Shown here in pieces: positions 61,991-64,000 of a DNA stretch of 64,000 bases. Under the pieces are notes generated by a model, which was not told the origin of the DNA, made no database searches, and saw nothing but the letters and a program-made list of their open reading frames with translations. Source of the DNA: Fimbriiglobus ruber (GTDB lineage: Bacteria > Planctomycetota > Planctomycetia > Gemmatales > Gemmataceae); contig NZ_NIDE01000014.1 in the NCBI RefSeq assembly GCF_002197845.1, positions 1,426,001-1,490,000 on the forward strand, written 5' to 3'. The first letter of the stretch is position 1. The number at the start of each line of letters is the position of its first letter. A program made the translations under genes and the position numbers.

Positions 61991-62234
61991 CTGGGTCTGA
62001 GAACTGGCCTGCTCAACGACCGCTACCGATGTGACCGGCGAATCGATCGTTTTGCTCGGGTGTCACGCGACCGGGCCATTTGTGTCACTTGATCGTACGT
62101 CCGAGTGCGTCGGAACGGGCAAATTGTGATTGCCCGCCACGCGCGGCGCGGGATAACATCGCCACTACCCCGAGCGACCGCGCATCCCCTTCACGGCACT
62201 CGGGCTCTTCATCGGAATTTATACGAGGCCTCTC

Positions 62235-63539
62235 ATGTCGTCCAAAGAGCGAACGGTCCTGAGCCTGATCCTTGGCGGCGGGCGCGGGACCCGGCTTTAC
62301 CCGTTGACCAAGTTGCGGGCCAAGCCGGCGGTCCCCGTCGCCGGGAAGTACCGGCTCATTGACATCCCCATCTCGAACTGCATCAACAGCGGCATCCACC
62401 GGATTTACGTCCTCACCCAGTTCCTCTCGGTCAGCCTCCACCGCCACATCGCGAACACCTACAAGTTCGACATGTTCAGCCGCGGGTACGTCGAAGTCCT
62501 GGCCGCCATGCAAACCTACGAGGCGTCCGACTGGTACCAGGGCACGGCCGACGCGATCCGCCAGAACCTGCTCTACATCAAGAACGAAGGGTGCGATGAA
62601 GTTCTGATCCTGTCCGGCGACCAGCTCTACCGGATGGATTACCGCGACATCATCGAGACGCACCGCAAGTCGCACGCGGACGTGACCATCGCGGCGATCC
62701 CGGTCAACGAGGAGCAGACGACCGGGTTCGGGCTGATGCGGATGGACGACGGCGGGCGGGTGAGTTCGTTCGTGGAGAAGCCGAAGACGGACGCCGAGCG
62801 GAAGCCGTACTACACACCGAAGGACTGGATCGAGGACCGCGGCATCCCGTGCAACAACCGGCACTACCTGGCGAACATGGGCATCTACCTGTTCAACACG
62901 GACGTGCTGATCGACGTGCTGAGCGAGCGGCCGCTGGCCACCGACTTTGGCAAGGAAGTCTTCCCGCGCTACGTCGGTCAGAAGAAGATCCACGCCCACC
63001 TGTTCGACGGGTACTGGGAAGACCTGGGAACGATCAAGAGCTACCACGAGGCCAGTCTCGCGCTGGCGCAACCGAACCCGCCGTTCGACTTCTACACGCC
63101 GGAAGGCCTCATCTTCACCCGGATGCGGAACCTGCCGGCCAGCCGGATCGACGGGGCCACGCTCAAGCAGTGCGTTGTCGCCGACGGCTGCCGGATCGGC
63201 GAGGGGACGGTCCTGAACCGCTGCTTGATCGGGGTGCGGAGCCGGATCGGCCAGAACTGCCGACTCACCGACACCGTCCTCATCGGGGCCGACCGCTACG
63301 AGACGGACGACCAGATCGCGCGAAACGACGTAGCCGGCCACCCGAGCCTGAACATCGGCGACGGCACGGTGATCGAGCAGGCGATTCTGGATAAAGACTG
63401 CCGGGTCGGGTCACACGTCACGATCCGGAGCGCCAAGGGCAAGCCGGACTCCGACAGCCCGGACGGCATGTGGTGCGTCCGCGACGGCATCGTCTGCGTG
63501 CCCCGCGGGGCCGTGATCCCGAACAACACGGTGATTTGA
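62235..63539 (+). CDS. glgC: Glucose-1-phosphate adenylyltransferase
   Basis: A 434 aa protein. It has the nucleotidyltransferase loop LILGGGRGTRLYPLTKLRAK, the substrate region PAVPVAGKYRLIDIPISNCI, the catalytic SGDQLYRMDYRDII, GYWEDLGTIKSYHEA, and a left-handed beta-helix tail (VVADGCRIGEGTVLNRCLIG). It is closest in style to the cyanobacterial/plant enzyme. It makes ADP-glucose from glucose-1-phosphate and ATP for glycogen synthesis and is normally allosterically regulated. No other glycogen genes are visible in the window. Confidence 0.93.
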   Translation: MSSKERTVLSLILGGGRGTRLYPLTKLRAKPAVPVAGKYRLIDIPISNCINSGIHRIYVLTQFLSVSLHRHIANTYKFDMFSRGYVEVLAAMQTYEASDWYQGTADAIRQNLLYIKNEGCDEVLILSGDQLYRMDYRDIIETHRKSHADVTIAAIPVNEEQTTGFGLMRMDDGGRVSSFVEKPKTDAERKPYYTPKDWIEDRGIPCNNRHYLANMGIYLFNTDVLIDVLSERPLATDFGKEVFPRYVGQKKIHAHLFDGYWEDLGTIKSYHEASLALAQPNPPFDFYTPEGLIFTRMRNLPASRIDGATLKQCVVADGCRIGEGTVLNRCLIGVRSRIGQNCRLTDTVLIGADRYETDDQIARNDVAGHPSLNIGDGTVIEQAILDKDCRVGSHVTIRSAKGKPDSDSPDGMWCVRDGIVCVPRGAVIPNNTVI

Positions 63540-63569
63540 TCTCGACGTACCCGCCAGGGCGATCGCTCG

Positions 63570-63941
63570 TCATGTGATCAGACCGAACGGCAGGAGGTGC
63601 CGACGGACCGGGGACAGGTACGGCGCCATGTCCGCTGGCGGCGTATCGGTCCCGTTTCGCAGAATCAAGACACGAACATTCTGCAAAACGAGCGGCGACC
63701 GACCCGTCGTAGGCCGACGGCAGTCCGGCTGGTGAGAGAAACGCACGGTGTGTTCCTGATCGTGGCAGTGGTGTGCCGCACGCTGGTCATATTCCAGTCG
63801 TGGCTCCCCCGGATTCCGCGGCCGGAACGGCGGGTGGTGGCACTCAATCGTGTACAGCCGCGATCGAGGGTGGAGGTGTAAGACGTCCGGGAATTTCACG
63901 GAAATGTATCTGACCAAGACCGTTGCGAGTAAACGGTTCAA
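63570..63941 (-). CDS. Doubtful hypothetical protein, 123 aa
   Basis: An open frame from ATG 63941 to TGA at 63570 in otherwise empty DNA. The sequence is His/Arg/Pro-rich in the middle and has no recognised motif. A ribosome site is not clear. It may be chance; the remainder of the window to 64000 holds nothing else that I see. Confidence 0.25.
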   Translation of the reverse strand: MNRLLATVLVRYISVKFPDVLHLHPRSRLYTIECHHPPFRPRNPGEPRLEYDQRAAHHCHDQEHTVRFSHQPDCRRPTTGRSPLVLQNVRVLILRNGTDTPPADMAPYLSPVRRHLLPFGLIT

Positions 63942-64000
63942 CCCGTAAGTATGGCCGAAATGCGTACAAGGATAGCACCAATCGATCGAATCATACTCCC

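Overview
The window looks like chromosome of a planctomycete, most likely of the Gemmataceae. It has high GC and long reverse-strand open frames. It also has the usual planctomycete families: a DUF1559 prepilin-like protein, a DUF1549/DUF1553 plus DUF1501 operon, a TIGR03067-type small protein, an ECF sigma factor with a long extension, FG-GAP proteins opening with an LExRLVP motif, and a Ser/Thr kinase fused to a sulfatase-modifying-factor-like domain. All identifications come from reading the sequence; no database search was run.

Layout. 1-4.7 kb: 3' part of a large DUF4340-like gene, followed by a small insert and a second, decayed copy of that gene's 3' end. 4.7-6.1 kb: AT-rich island with two overlapping unknown genes. 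6.2-7.4 kb: palindromic repeat and a terminase-small-subunit-like gene broken by an in-frame TAG. 7.5-22.5 kb: zinc-ribbon membrane protein, RNA methyltransferase, double GDPD enzyme, DUF1559 protein and lipoprotein, two unknown genes (one RusA-like), class IV aminotransferase, MFS transporter, secretin-N-like protein, then the DUF1549/1553-DUF1501-WD40 operon. 22.5-29.4 kb: deiodinase-like membrane protein, a miniature transposable element, a second DUF1501 gene whose 3' end is duplicated around a two-gene HEPN/coiled-coil cassette, and an ECF sigma factor. 29.6-44.2 kb: Mug DNA glycosylase, PPC-domain protein, kinase-FGE fusion, more palindromic elements, a winged-helix-like protein, PdxA, Uma2 nuclease, tRNA-Ala(CGC), GyrB/ParE, ROK glucokinase and a glycosyltransferase-methyltransferase. 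44.6-56.6 kb: giant FG-GAP/RHS gene interrupted by an insertion sequence (IS), a MITE-like element, and a TIGR03067 gene interrupted by an apparently identical IS. 57.2-64 kb: FG-GAP surface protein, protoporphyrinogen oxidase and GlgC.

Most interesting signals. (1) Two places where the last 120-160 bp of a gene occur twice, on either side of extra DNA. At the DUF1501 locus the copies differ almost only at silent positions and enclose a HEPN-domain protein plus a membrane coiled-coil partner: a candidate small defence or toxin cassette parked at a gene 3' end. (2) A family of roughly 230-310 bp palindromic elements; two copies keep terminal inverted repeats and 8-9 bp target duplications. (3) Two 1720 bp ISs, each with an 8 bp target duplication, that cut the RHS tip region and the adjacent TIGR03067 gene in frame. 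(4) Unusual fusions: a deiodinase fold with a two-helix membrane insertion, an aminotransferase with a nitrile-hydratase-leader-like N-terminus, and an ECF sigma factor with a transmembrane segment and secretin-N-like tail.
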